Shown: piece after piece, positions 23,031 to 32,178 of the stretch | Layout of the letters: each line of letters starts with the position of its first letter | How positions within the stretch are numbered: the stretch's first letter is position 1 | Virus record (IMG/VR): IMGVR_UViG_3300026097_001200 | Span: 41,332 to 105,331 of that record | Strand: one strand, 5' to 3' | From: a virus | DNA: 64,000 bases | Translations under genes and position numbers: made by a program | The notes under the pieces: model-generated | Database searches by the model: none | What the model was told of the DNA's origin: nothing | Seen by the model: the letters and a program-made list of their open reading frames with translations, nothing else

Positions 23031-24296
23031 ATGTCTACTACAGCCACAAAAGACAAAAACAAACTTGCCGATCTCGTTGGTCCCACTGACCCAGATTTAG
23101 ATAGAGAAGTTCGAGAAATTCTTGTTGGCGCACGTATTGGCATGCTGTTACGTGCCAGCTTCTTTGGCAATCTTGCCACTCGACTCAAGCTAGTAAACGC
23201 CGACGAGTGGTGTCCTACTGCGGCAACAGACGGACGGCATTTTTATTACAACACTAGATTTATCAAGATGCTGAAGCCGCGAGAAGTCGAGTTTCTTTTT
23301 GGACATGAAGTATTGCATGTGGTCTATGATCACTTAGAGCGCACAGGCGATCGCGACAGAATGCTGAGCAATATTGCACAGGACTATTGTGTAAACAGCG
23401 ACCTAAAGAAACACGGTGTAGGCGAGTTTATTACCACTGTGGAATGTTTGTATGACAGCAAGTACGAAGACTGGAGTTTTGAACAGGTCTACGATGATTT
23501 GCTAGAAAATGCAGACGAATCAGCAACACAAAAAATGCTAGATAAAGTGTTAGACGAACACTTGGAAGACATCTTAGATGGCGCAGGCTCTGGACAAGAC
23601 ACCAATGACGAAGGTAAACCTGGACCGGTGAAACTCACAGATGAAGAACGTCAGCAGATCAAAGATGAGATCAAAGAAGCAATGATCAGTGCAGCGCAAA
23701 CTGCCAAAGCTAGCGATATCCCTGGCAACGTTCAACGCATGATTCAGAATCTCACTGAACCTAAGATGAACTGGCGAGATCTTTTGCAACAGCAGTTGCA
23801 AAGCACCATTAAAAATGATTATACATTTTCACGTACAAGTCGTCGCAGTTGGCACATGGATGCTATTTTACCCGGTATGGATACCACAGATGCTATCGAT
23901 ATTGCTGTAGCAATTGATATGAGTGGTAGTATCTCCGAAGAGCAAGGACGCGACTTCTTGAGTGAAGTGCAGGGTATTATGGATACGTTTACTGATTATC
24001 GTATTCACTTGTTTACGTTTGACACACAGGTTTACAATCCACAGGACTTTAACAGCGATAACATATCAGACATAACCGAATATCAATGTCAAGGTTGGGG
24101 CGGTACTAGTTTCGAATGCATCTTTGACTATCTCAAAGAAGCAGACATTGAACCCAAGAAACTGGTTACATTTACAGACGGTTATCCGTTTGGCAGTTGG
24201 GGTGATCCAGACTATTGCGATACTGTTTGGATTATTCACAGCAACGATGATCCAAATCCTCCATTTGGTACCTGGGCCAAATACGAATCACAGTAA
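23031..24296 (+). CDS. vWA-domain putative metallopeptidase (MoxR partner)
   Basis: 421 aa. The N-terminal half has a zinc-binding motif His92-Glu93-Val-Leu-His96 with a third ligand plausibly in the Gln-Asp-Tyr-Cys-Val-Asn-Ser-Asp segment. The middle (160-260) is acidic and helical. The C-terminal half is a vWA-like domain with an incomplete-looking MIDAS Asp296-Met-Ser-Gly-Ser300 and Gly-Gly-Thr-Ser later. This matches the DUF2201/vWA-like metallopeptidase type that accompanies MoxR ATPases in bacteria. Together with 20041 it forms a split MoxR-vWA module, each gene on its own early promoter. Confidence 0.85.
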   Translation: MSTTATKDKNKLADLVGPTDPDLDREVREILVGARIGMLLRASFFGNLATRLKLVNADEWCPTAATDGRHFYYNTRFIKMLKPREVEFLFGHEVLHVVYDHLERTGDRDRMLSNIAQDYCVNSDLKKHGVGEFITTVECLYDSKYEDWSFEQVYDDLLENADESATQKMLDKVLDEHLEDILDGAGSGQDTNDEGKPGPVKLTDEERQQIKDEIKEAMISAAQTAKASDIPGNVQRMIQNLTEPKMNWRDLLQQQLQSTIKNDYTFSRTSRRSWHMDAILPGMDTTDAIDIAVAIDMSGSISEEQGRDFLSEVQGIMDTFTDYRIHLFTFDTQVYNPQDFNSDNISDITEYQCQGWGGTSFECIFDYLKEADIEPKKLVTFTDGYPFGSWGDPDYCDTVWIIHSNDDPNPPFGTWAKYESQ

Positions 24297-24323
24297 AAAA
24301 ATACAATACGGGCATACAGGCGG

Positions 24324-24331
24324 TTAAATAA
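24324..24331 (+). promoter_or_regulatory. late-promoter-like box TTAAATAA
   Basis: TTAAATAAC 6 bp before the ATG at 24338, in the only gap between 23031 and 27056. It would start the run 24338-27056. Confidence 0.4.
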
Positions 24332-24337
24332 CAAACT

Positions 24338-24586
24338 ATGGAAAACACTGAATCAGAAATCAATCTAAAAGTCGAAGATCTTGCAGTAATCAAGAGTATT
24401 ATTGAAGTAGTAAGCCAACGTGGAGCAATCCAGCCTGACGAAATGTCAACAGTTGGTGTTGTCTACGACAAGCTTAATATATTCTTGTCATCGCTTGCAT
24501 CAGACCCACAAGCAGAAGTGTCCAGGGAACAACCCGAAGCTGAAAAACCAGTTACACGTTCTGCTAAAAAAACACCCAAGGAGTAA
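24338..24586 (+). CDS. unknown small acidic protein
   Basis: 82 aa. A helical first 55 residues (Leu-Ala-Val-Ile-Lys-Ser-Ile-Ile-Glu-Val-Val) then a disordered Pro/Glu/Lys tail. It has the look of a small conserved marine-phage protein; I cannot name a family. Confidence 0.6.
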   Translation: MENTESEINLKVEDLAVIKSIIEVVSQRGAIQPDEMSTVGVVYDKLNIFLSSLASDPQAEVSREQPEAEKPVTRSAKKTPKE

Positions 24587-24589
24587 AAC

Positions 24590-25231
24590 ATGTTTGTAAA
24601 ACACATCGGTAAACACGGTGACCGAAAGGTTGCGGTGGTGTTTCGTAAAGTGCCAAATGAAGATCACATGGCATTAGTATGTTACACAGAAACATTAAAA
24701 ACAGAAATGCAAGACGCTCTCATGCGAGCCGTAGAAAGTGAGCCAGGGCAACAAGCACTTGACCTGGGCGAAGCACTGCAACGAGCAATGAGTCCAGATG
24801 GACGCCCAATTCTAGAAGTATTGCATGTAGAAGGCAAAATCAAAAAAGTGTCCTGTAACCAAGTAATCATGACACCAAGTCCTAACAACACTGTTAGATT
24901 AGATGAGCTTAATACTATTCTGGATCAACTTGAGCAAGGTGGCGAAGCAGTACAAAAGCTTGCTGAAATTGATCAAAACAGCGGACTGGTTGATCCAAGT
25001 GCACAGCGCAGAGCACAGGAAATTATAGGAGCCGCAAACAACACACTGAATCCAAACGATGGATTATCTGATGAAGCACTTGCCGAAAACTTTGAGAGTC
25101 AAGCGGCAAAAATGGAAGCAGAAGCAAAAGGTCTACTAGAGGAAGCCAAACGACTAAAAGGCGAAGCCAAGGCACTAAAGCCAAAGCGCACTACCACTAG
25201 AAAGAAAAAGACCGCAGATGTATCTCAGTGA
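24590..25231 (+). CDS. unknown protein with coiled-coil, Lys-rich tail
   Basis: 213 aa, AAGGAG ribosome site. N-terminal beta-rich part (1-95), helical middle, then an Ala/Glu/Lys helix (about 165-200) that reads as a coiled coil ending in a Lys/Arg/Thr cluster. Similar tail-ended proteins occur next to structural or nucleotide genes in T4-type marine phages, with no known role. Overlaps the next gene by 14 bp. Confidence 0.65.
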   Translation: MFVKHIGKHGDRKVAVVFRKVPNEDHMALVCYTETLKTEMQDALMRAVESEPGQQALDLGEALQRAMSPDGRPILEVLHVEGKIKKVSCNQVIMTPSPNNTVRLDELNTILDQLEQGGEAVQKLAEIDQNSGLVDPSAQRRAQEIIGAANNTLNPNDGLSDEALAENFESQAAKMEAEAKGLLEEAKRLKGEAKALKPKRTTTRKKKTADVSQ

Positions 25232-25520
25232 TGACTTCATTGAACGATGGGAAAGTTTGATTCAAGAAATTGAAGTCACAACTATTCCCATTGAATGTAT
25301 TGCTAAAATTCTACTCAAGCTGGAAGGTCGTCGACAAAAGACTATTAATGTAACAAAATTAGTCAAAGACGGCTTGAGCTACGAGGATGTCGAAGATTAT
25401 GTCAACACCACAATGATCGAACTCGATGACGAGATAACTAGCATGAAGTTTACTCTCAATGTTGAACGTGTTGCAGAAATGGTTCAACCTTTAACAGATA
25501 AATTATTAGAAAAATTATGA
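25218..25520 (+). CDS. unknown small helical protein
   Basis: 100 aa, acidic and helical, overlapping both neighbours (14 bp and 4 bp). It directly precedes thyX and shares its transcript. No motif recognised. Confidence 0.6.
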   Translation: MYLSDDFIERWESLIQEIEVTTIPIECIAKILLKLEGRRQKTINVTKLVKDGLSYEDVEDYVNTTMIELDDEITSMKFTLNVERVAEMVQPLTDKLLEKL

Positions 25521-26206
25521 ATGTAAAACTTGTAAGTTACAGTCAGCCAAGCTCTGGCTTTTTAAATGAAGGACTAGAAGATGTTCAGGATCTTATTGCA
25601 TTTGCGGCAAGAGTATCTAACCCATCAAATCAACTTAATACTGAGACCTCTGAGCGGTTACTCAACTACCTTGCAAAGCATAAACACTGGAGCCCATTTG
25701 AAATGGTATCTGCTTGCCTAGAGATTGAAACCACTCGCGACATTGCAAGACAGATCCTACGTCATCGATCGTTTTCATTCCAAGAGTTTAGTCAGCGTTA
25801 TGCTGATCCGACAAAAGACCTTGCATTTGAAATACGAGAAGCAAGATTGCAGGATAAGCAAAATCGTCAAAATTCAATTGAATTAGACGAGGACAGTCGG
25901 TATGATACTGAATTGAAAACAGAATGGGCATTGGCTCAAGAACGTGTTATCATTGAATCTAGAAAAGCATACACCTGGGCCATCGAAAACGGCATTGCAA
26001 AAGAACAAGCTAGGGCAGTATTGCCAGAAGGGTTAACTGTGAGTCGCATGTACATGAATGGCACGATTCGTAGTTGGATTCACTATATTGAATTACGTGG
26101 AGACAACGGCACACAAAAAGAACACATGGAAATTGCCCGTGCTGTTGCAAAAGTAATTGCAGATATTTTTCCTTTAAGTTCACAGTATGTTGACTCCTCT
26201 ATATAA
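25517..26206 (+). CDS. thyX: flavin-dependent thymidylate synthase
   Basis: 229 aa, normal ThyX length. The signature Arg82-His83-Arg84-x7-Ser is present as RHRSFSFQEFSQRY (82-95), and Arg-Ala-Val-Leu-Pro-Glu-Gly plus Asn-Gly-Thr-Ile-Arg-Ser-Trp form the dUMP/FAD-binding C-terminal part. It converts dUMP to dTMP with methylene-tetrahydrofolate, NADPH and FAD, supporting phage DNA synthesis. thyX is frequent in T4-type marine phages. It overlaps the SGNH gene by 20 bp. Confidence 0.95.
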   Translation: MNVKLVSYSQPSSGFLNEGLEDVQDLIAFAARVSNPSNQLNTETSERLLNYLAKHKHWSPFEMVSACLEIETTRDIARQILRHRSFSFQEFSQRYADPTKDLAFEIREARLQDKQNRQNSIELDEDSRYDTELKTEWALAQERVIIESRKAYTWAIENGIAKEQARAVLPEGLTVSRMYMNGTIRSWIHYIELRGDNGTQKEHMEIARAVAKVIADIFPLSSQYVDSSI

Positions 26207-27056
26207 CAAAAAACCTGACAGAATATTTGCGTTTGGGTGTAGTTTCACAAGTTACAAATGGTCAATGTGGCCAGAGATTATTCATTATGCCACTGGCATT
26301 CCTACATATAACTACGGTCGTATGGGAGCAACCAATCACTATATTGTGAATCAAATAGTGCTTGCAAACAAGCTGCATAAATTTTCCAGTAATGATCTTG
26401 TGATTGTGGTCTGGACTGAGCCAAACAGACACGAAAACCTGCATAATCACAGCGGAAAATCTTTCTTAAAGTGGGAAAGATACCCTAGCATAGAAATTTT
26501 AGATTATGCGATAGGAAAAATGATTAATCAACTTAACGACGTTGCAACAACAATGTCGTATCTCGATGCTACAAGAGCACAGGTTCATTACTCTTCATTG
26601 AATGATTTCAGAGTAGGTCCTGAAATAGGTAAGTTCCCGGAAAGATCAACCATACTCAAGGTTTATGACAGTGAGGGTGACAGGTTTTTACCGTCGTTTA
26701 ACAATATTGTAAACTTTGATGTACGCGAAAGAGAATTAGAGCTAAAACAAGTATTCAAAGGAAAATTTTTCGATTTGCATCCTTTTCCTAATCAATCTTT
26801 ACGTTGGCTTACAACTTTATTTGACTATGACTTTTCGGCAGTTGAACGTCGAGTGCACGATCATGAGCAGGAAATCATTGACAGTATCAGGAAAGTGGTA
26901 CTAGATCCAGGTTATAGTCCTGGTCCAGAATTTCCTGGAATAAATCCTAAGGAATTACCCGACTCAGTGTTCTTATGCCCAAAAATTAATGCGTACCACA
27001 ATGATATTAGTTGGCATACGATTCTTCGTAACGGCGGCTTACCCACTCCCAACTAA
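26187..27056 (+). CDS. SGNH/GDSL-like hydrolase
   Basis: 289 aa. Phe-Ala-Phe-Gly-Cys-Ser-Phe-Thr near residues 13-20 is a block I with the nucleophilic Ser, and Asp-Leu-His-Pro-Phe-Pro near 195-200 is a block V Asp-x-His. Asn-Tyr-Gly-Arg-Met-Gly-Ala-Thr-Asn supplies the Gly/Asn oxyanion blocks. Probable acyl esterase. AT-rich compared with thyX. Its 3' end overlaps the end of the convergent 1002-aa gene by 50 bp, so both C-termini are encoded by the same DNA. Confidence 0.7.
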   Translation: MLTPLYNKKPDRIFAFGCSFTSYKWSMWPEIIHYATGIPTYNYGRMGATNHYIVNQIVLANKLHKFSSNDLVIVVWTEPNRHENLHNHSGKSFLKWERYPSIEILDYAIGKMINQLNDVATTMSYLDATRAQVHYSSLNDFRVGPEIGKFPERSTILKVYDSEGDRFLPSFNNIVNFDVRERELELKQVFKGKFFDLHPFPNQSLRWLTTLFDYDFSAVERRVHDHEQEIIDSIRKVVLDPGYSPGPEFPGINPKELPDSVFLCPKINAYHNDISWHTILRNGGLPTPN

Positions 27057-30015
27057 ATGAATCTTGTAGTTTATTTGAGTCGCCGTTGACACTAGAAAAA
27101 TAATCAAGTGCAGACTCAACTGCATGCTGTGTTACTTTACTTTCACAGGCTTTCCACTGTGATAGTCTATACTCGTTTTCTATATCAGGCAAGCTAGCTT
27201 GTAGTTTGATCGTTTCACGGAATGCAGTGCGCCATTCTGTAATCTCATCACCATACACCGCAGTGCCACTTACAACAGGTACCACTTCGTGCGCTTTTTC
27301 CATTGTAAGGTCTAACTCTGTGCCAGTACTACTGAGTAAAAGATCTTTGTTATAAGCAACAGCGGCCATGTGCCCATAGGTCAATCCTGTTGTAGGATTG
27401 TGCGCATGGAAAATATAGTGCTTGGGCTGTTGCATTCTGTCAGGTTGCCAGTTCCAGTCAAAGTCTTCGGCTACATTTAGCTTTGCAGGCACTAGAATAA
27501 ACCAATCAGTGCTTGCTAGCTCTGCGGCTTTTTTAAATGCTTCTAGTCGTCCGTTGATGCCTTCTACTACATGCAACTGTTGATTGTTTGGTAACACCGC
27601 ACGTAGACGCTGTAAATGCGTCTGTGACACCGTTTCACCGTTGCTTACAAACACTACATCCAGTGCCGATACTGGGTTATTAGCTTGTGTTTTATCTATA
27701 TAAGCATAGTCATACAACTGTGTTTTCACAACTCCGTGTGCTTCTTTTGGCACAATCACAGTGGTGGCACCACTGTCCAACGGCATAACGGTTTTAGTTT
27801 TATCTCTCCACAAGCTAACAGTAGGTATCTTGGTCGGCACAGTACCTACTGTAAACACGGTCAGCGGAGCAGCGGCAGTGTGAGTCTTTACACGATCTAC
27901 ATGACTGTTATCAGAATGCTCCACAACTGGCATTGGCCAGCGAGGCACAGATTGATCTGTTGCGTAGTTTACTGTTTCAAACCAATCCAATATCTCAATG
28001 TTTTCTATTCCATGTTTAAAGCTAGGCACATGCAGGAAGAACGTATCACCGAATTTTTGCTCGTTGCTAGGAAACACATGTAGCATGTGCTTTTGCCATG
28101 CTTCTGGCTGCCAAGAAAAATCAAAAGACTGATAATCACACACTGTGCTTGTTACCCAGATATACTCATCTGCCGCACTGTCTACTAGACGTTTAAGTGT
28201 GTCAAGATAATTGTCAAAGTACCGAGCTTGCTTAACCACGCGATAATTGTTTTGTAAATGATCAAACACTTGATCTCTTTCTGGATTGCCGTGGTCAATC
28301 ACATAAATGCTATATGCATCAGCAGGTGCATGCACTGTTTGATTTTCAACAAAATTCAAATTAGGAAACTGTTCGATACTGTCAGCCCAGCGGCAGTGCC
28401 TATCAAACTCCCAGCGGTTGATCAAAAACGTATCACTCCACTTGTTCCACTGACTGCCAAACACATGTGTCATTGATCTCTGCCAAGGCTCTGGATGCCA
28501 GTCAAAGTCAAATTCACTGTAGTCATTTTCACTGCCGATTACCCAAAAACGCTGTGTTGTGCTTTTCTTGGCACAGCGTTTCACAGTGTCTAGCACAGAG
28601 TTAAAATAGCGCACACGTTGTATACCTGGATACCTTTCTGCTAGTGCATCAAATCTGGCACCAGAACTGGCATTACTGCGATCCATGTAAAAAATATCCA
28701 GTGTTTTTATTGTTTTACTTTCTAGTGTACGCTGAGGAATATCACCTGCAAATTTGATCTCGGTGGCGCCAGGCACGGTGTAGGTTAAATTCACACTGCT
28801 TTGATAGTCTGTGCCAAAATGATATATGTATGGAGGATCGCCTGGATCAGGTATCCAGCTAAAGTCTACTGCATCTGCATCTACTTCTTCGGGTACTGTC
28901 CAGCGCCGCTGATCGGGCTGTAGTGTTGCAACAGGATCCATTATGAATTTTCTTTCTGTTGCTCCTGGCATATGATATTCAATGGTACTCATTATTTCTG
29001 CATTATGCCATTGATTACCAAACACGTAAATGTAAGGCGGATCACCAGGGTCCGGGCACCAACTACGGTCGAACTCAAACTCGAATCCGTGTTCTGGAAC
29101 ATGCCAATTTGTGTTTGTTTCTAGCAGTGTTGCACGAGGATAATCAACAAACTTGCGTTCACTGGCACCGGGCATGTGGTATTCCATGGTGGGCATAATT
29201 TCTGCATCGTGCCACTGATTGCCAAACACATAGATGTACGGTGGATCGTCAGGGTCGGGTTCCCAACTAAGGTCAAACCTGCACGGACTATACAGCCATT
29301 GCCATAATTCTCCGTTGCTTGCACAGCGAGTGGCCTTTACTTCGTTTACATATTTGCGTTCAACTGCGCCTGGCACAGTGTAGGTTGCACTTGTTCTTTT
29401 TTCAGCAGGCCACCACTGATTGCCAAACACATAGATATAAGGTGGATCTGTTGGGTTTGGTCTCCAACGGAACAGTGGATCTTCCAGCAATAAGTTGTCT
29501 TGTATTTCAAACAAAGAACTGTCGTGCTTGGTTGTAACAGTAAAATCGCTTACAAACTTTCTGCCGATTGCATCTGGCATTCTGTATTCTGCGCCGCCTA
29601 TTCTATCCCAACCCCATTCAACTGGAAATTCATAGATATACGGCGGGTCCATTGGATCAGGACTCCACTGTGAATCAATGCTAGCAGGATCAATATAATC
29701 CGGAATATACCAAAAAGCTGGATCACTGTATCTATGAAGAACTGGCAATTCATGCCACGTGGTTTCGGTGTAACCTGCCTTGGGCACTAGATATGTGCCG
29801 CCATCCAGCTGATGTTGATTAGGCCAGGCATGTCGTTGATGTGACTGCCACGGCGCAGGTTCCCAAAGAAAATCCCAGTTACTGTAATCAGATAAGTAAT
29901 CAACAATCCAACAATATCGAGTACGAGACATTTCACACGCATGATCTATATCTCTAGCACGAACAGCATGTACACCCTCGGGTGCACGATTTCCTAGGTA
30001 AAATATATCAAACAT
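27007..30015 (-). CDS. 1002-aa repeat protein with glycosyltransferase-like modules
   Basis: A Trp-rich protein. Trp51, Trp117, Trp184, Trp251, Trp319 and Trp387 mark a repeat of 66-68 residues; five units carry Pro-Asp/Asn-Pro-x-Asp-Pro-Pro-Tyr-Ile-Tyr followed by a Phe-Gly-Asn-Gln-Trp or variant, then Pro-Gly-Ala-x-Glu-Arg-Lys-Phe. Around residues 437-640 two longer divergent units read like the GT-A-type start (Leu-Asp-Ile-Phe-Tyr ... Phe-Asp-Trp-His-Pro-Glu-Pro-Trp). The C-terminal 300 residues resemble the protein at 49907 (Ala-Ala-Glu-Leu-Ala-Ser-Thr-Asp-Trp-Phe-Ile-Leu). I infer a multi-module sugar-handling protein. Its ATG overlaps the divergent gene's ATG. Confidence 0.7.
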   Translation of the reverse strand: MFDIFYLGNRAPEGVHAVRARDIDHACEMSRTRYCWIVDYLSDYSNWDFLWEPAPWQSHQRHAWPNQHQLDGGTYLVPKAGYTETTWHELPVLHRYSDPAFWYIPDYIDPASIDSQWSPDPMDPPYIYEFPVEWGWDRIGGAEYRMPDAIGRKFVSDFTVTTKHDSSLFEIQDNLLLEDPLFRWRPNPTDPPYIYVFGNQWWPAEKRTSATYTVPGAVERKYVNEVKATRCASNGELWQWLYSPCRFDLSWEPDPDDPPYIYVFGNQWHDAEIMPTMEYHMPGASERKFVDYPRATLLETNTNWHVPEHGFEFEFDRSWCPDPGDPPYIYVFGNQWHNAEIMSTIEYHMPGATERKFIMDPVATLQPDQRRWTVPEEVDADAVDFSWIPDPGDPPYIYHFGTDYQSSVNLTYTVPGATEIKFAGDIPQRTLESKTIKTLDIFYMDRSNASSGARFDALAERYPGIQRVRYFNSVLDTVKRCAKKSTTQRFWVIGSENDYSEFDFDWHPEPWQRSMTHVFGSQWNKWSDTFLINRWEFDRHCRWADSIEQFPNLNFVENQTVHAPADAYSIYVIDHGNPERDQVFDHLQNNYRVVKQARYFDNYLDTLKRLVDSAADEYIWVTSTVCDYQSFDFSWQPEAWQKHMLHVFPSNEQKFGDTFFLHVPSFKHGIENIEILDWFETVNYATDQSVPRWPMPVVEHSDNSHVDRVKTHTAAAPLTVFTVGTVPTKIPTVSLWRDKTKTVMPLDSGATTVIVPKEAHGVVKTQLYDYAYIDKTQANNPVSALDVVFVSNGETVSQTHLQRLRAVLPNNQQLHVVEGINGRLEAFKKAAELASTDWFILVPAKLNVAEDFDWNWQPDRMQQPKHYIFHAHNPTTGLTYGHMAAVAYNKDLLLSSTGTELDLTMEKAHEVVPVVSGTAVYGDEITEWRTAFRETIKLQASLPDIENEYRLSQWKACESKVTQHAVESALDYFSSVNGDSNKLQDSFSWEWVSRRYEESYAN
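28730..29865 (-). repeat. 67-residue tandem repeat, about six units
   Basis: In-gene tandem repeat of roughly 200 bp. Units align on an invariant Trp with spacings of 66, 67, 67, 68 and 68 residues. Units two to six share the Asp-Pro-Pro-Tyr-Ile-Tyr core; the first is degenerate. DNA identity is visible between units, for example the repeated CCAAACACATAGAT. Confidence 0.85.
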
Positions 30016-31141
30016 GATTAGAATTGACGAACTTTATAACAATGTGTTTTGGCCGTGGATAAGTCAAAATATACCTTTGTGTAGAATGTATTTTTGTGAT
30101 CCTCCCGGACAAAGTGATCCGGATAGTTTATATAATTATGGACATGATCTCCATGAACTACATTATATATACTTTCACGACCAAGAGCCAATTCATTTGG
30201 ACCTACACAGACCACTTTTTAACGAAGTAGCAGAACGCAGCAGAGATCTTGACTTTGACCGAGAAGCTTTTGGTAAAGCAGTTGTTACCAGTGAGCACAA
30301 CAGCGAGTTTGTTGATCAAATCTGCGAAGACTACGGCTGGCGACAATACTATTACTTTTTCCATGGCTGGGCAGCAATGGATTGGTACCGAGGATACAAT
30401 CGATCTTGGTTGATGCCCAAGCCAGAAGACAGGAAAATGAAACGCAGTTTTATTTGTCCAACTCGCATCGTAGGCGGTAAGCGTGATCATAGAGTATTGC
30501 TGGTATATCAGTTTATTAAACAGCAAATTGAAAATGCTTGGCTGAGCTGCCCAAGAACATGCCCGGTGGAAAACATTAACATAGAAGACATTGCTGCAAA
30601 GTTTAGCATGCACTATCCAGACATCGAGCAAACATTAAAAGATGCTGACTTGCCCTGGCAATTTCCTGGTGAAACAGATCACCCAATGCACAGTTGCTGG
30701 CTGAGCTTGTTTGATGAGTGTGCCGAAAGTTTAGCATATGTTGTTACTGAAACAGTGTTTTCAGGTCGTAGGCATCATTTAACTGAAAAAACATTTAAAC
30801 CAATATGTTTACAAATGCCATTTATACTGGTTGCACCGCAAGGCAGCCTAGAATATCTTAAACTCTACGGCTTTAGAACCTTTGATGATTTTTGGGACGA
30901 AAGCTACGACCAAGAACCAGACGATTATCGCAGACTAGAAAAAGTAGCTGAGCTGTGTAAAAAGATAGATAGTATGACATCTGCAGAAAGAACAGATATG
31001 TACAAGGCAATGATGCCAATCATTGAACACAATTACAATCATTTCTACCACGGAGGATTTGAAACTGTGCTTTGGACAGAACTGGAACAAATGCTAGAAC
31101 AGATGCAGAAAGATTTTAAAATAAAGGGTATTGATAGATGA
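30014..31141 (+). CDS. exostosin-like glycosyltransferase-type protein
   Basis: 375 aa. The C-terminal block Leu-Thr-Glu-Lys-Thr-Phe-Lys-Pro-Ile, Met-Pro-Phe-Ile-Leu, Gly-Phe-Arg-Thr-Phe-Asp-Asp-Phe-Trp-Asp-Glu-Ser-Tyr-Asp is the fullest version of the motif shared with 3198 and 48933. The N-terminal half has an aspartate/histidine-rich segment (His-Asp-Gln-Glu-Pro-Ile-His-Leu-Asp). Likely cytoplasmic GT-B-type glycosyltransferase. The start overlaps the divergent gene's start by 2 bp, and the end overlaps the amidinotransferase by 4 bp, so those two are coupled. Confidence 0.6.
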   Translation: MIRIDELYNNVFWPWISQNIPLCRMYFCDPPGQSDPDSLYNYGHDLHELHYIYFHDQEPIHLDLHRPLFNEVAERSRDLDFDREAFGKAVVTSEHNSEFVDQICEDYGWRQYYYFFHGWAAMDWYRGYNRSWLMPKPEDRKMKRSFICPTRIVGGKRDHRVLLVYQFIKQQIENAWLSCPRTCPVENINIEDIAAKFSMHYPDIEQTLKDADLPWQFPGETDHPMHSCWLSLFDECAESLAYVVTETVFSGRRHHLTEKTFKPICLQMPFILVAPQGSLEYLKLYGFRTFDDFWDESYDQEPDDYRRLEKVAELCKKIDSMTSAERTDMYKAMMPIIEHNYNHFYHGGFETVLWTELEQMLEQMQKDFKIKGIDR

Positions 31142-32178
31142 CATCACAAATAAAAGCGTATACTAGTTGGCAACCACTGGAAGAAGTAATTGTAGGCAAT
31201 GTGTTTACGCCAGAACACTTTGAATTTATCGAAGATCGGCAGGTATTCAATCAGCTTAGTCAGATACTTGAGGAAAGTGCCGAGGACCTGGATAATTTAC
31301 AAAAAACCATCGAAGAATACGGTGCACGAGTACGACGCCCGGATCTACCTAATGTACATCGTTTTCATGAGCAACAGATTGCCGACCAAGGTGCTCCACT
31401 GCCTCCATTGACTCCAAGAGACTGGCAGATTACACTGGGCGATAAACTATTGCGTGTATTGCCTGTACAAGAACTGGATAATATCTGTGCAGACCTAGAA
31501 ACCCATAACCCTGGACAGGTAATAAACCCGCATCAAGGAGAATGGGACGAAAATTGTGTACTCAACGGCGCAAGTGCAAGTTGCATTGTACGAGTAGGCA
31601 AAGACGTTTTCTTTGACAATTCAGACTATTTAAAACCAGAACAAACTCGCTGGATTGTCGACAATGTTCTAGGCTCAGAATATCGTATACACGAAGCTGT
31701 TACTGACGGGCACGGCGATGCTGTGTTTGCTATTCTCAAACCAGGTGTGCTATTGAGCAGCAAATGGGATGATCAGCTGGATCTAGCAGGCGACTTTCCT
31801 GGATGGGATGTTTGTAAAATCTGGGATAGTTCAATATGGGCAGCAATGGAAGTTGGCAAATTTAAACAGGAAAACTTTAACGGTCGTTGGTATGTTACAG
31901 GACAAACGCCTACTCCAGAATTTTCAAACTTTGTAGACAGTTACCTGAGTCAATGGGTAGGATTTGTGGAAGATACAGTGTTCGATGTAAACTGTTTGGT
32001 GCTGGACGAAGAAAATGTTATTTTTAGTGCATACAACAAACAGGTATTTGACTACTGCGAAAAACACAAGATCAATCCTATTGTCAGTGAACTACGACAC
32101 AGTTATTTCTGGGACGGAGGAATCAGTTGTTGTACGCAAGACCTACGTAGAAAAGGTGAGTTAGAGAGCTATCTCTAG
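31138..32178 (+). CDS. amidinotransferase (guanidino-modifying enzyme superfamily)
   Basis: 346 aa. It shows the GATM/StrB1-type pattern: [11 protein letters not shown] at 10-20, Thr-Pro-Arg-Asp-Trp at 92-96, catalytic His192 in Asp-Gly-His-Gly-Asp, and nucleophile Cys331 in Gly-Gly-Ile-Ser-Cys-Cys-Thr. Members transfer an amidino group from arginine to glycine, lysine or an inosamine phosphate. A cyclitol or amino-sugar acceptor would fit the neighbouring carbohydrate genes (inference). Coupled to the upstream glycosyltransferase. Its end overlaps the convergent ferredoxin gene by 4 bp. Confidence 0.85.
   Translation: MTSQIKAYTSWQPLEEVIVGNVFTPEHFEFIEDRQVFNQLSQILEESAEDLDNLQKTIEEYGARVRRPDLPNVHRFHEQQIADQGAPLPPLTPRDWQITLGDKLLRVLPVQELDNICADLETHNPGQVINPHQGEWDENCVLNGASASCIVRVGKDVFFDNSDYLKPEQTRWIVDNVLGSEYRIHEAVTDGHGDAVFAILKPGVLLSSKWDDQLDLAGDFPGWDVCKIWDSSIWAAMEVGKFKQENFNGRWYVTGQTPTPEFSNFVDSYLSQWVGFVEDTVFDVNCLVLDEENVIFSAYNKQVFDYCEKHKINPIVSELRHSYFWDGGISCCTQDLRRKGELESYL

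Noticed and set aside
28730-29865. CRISPR-like or intergenic DNA repeat array
   Set aside because: The repetition is of about 200 bp, degenerate, in frame, and explained by a protein repeat inside one gene.
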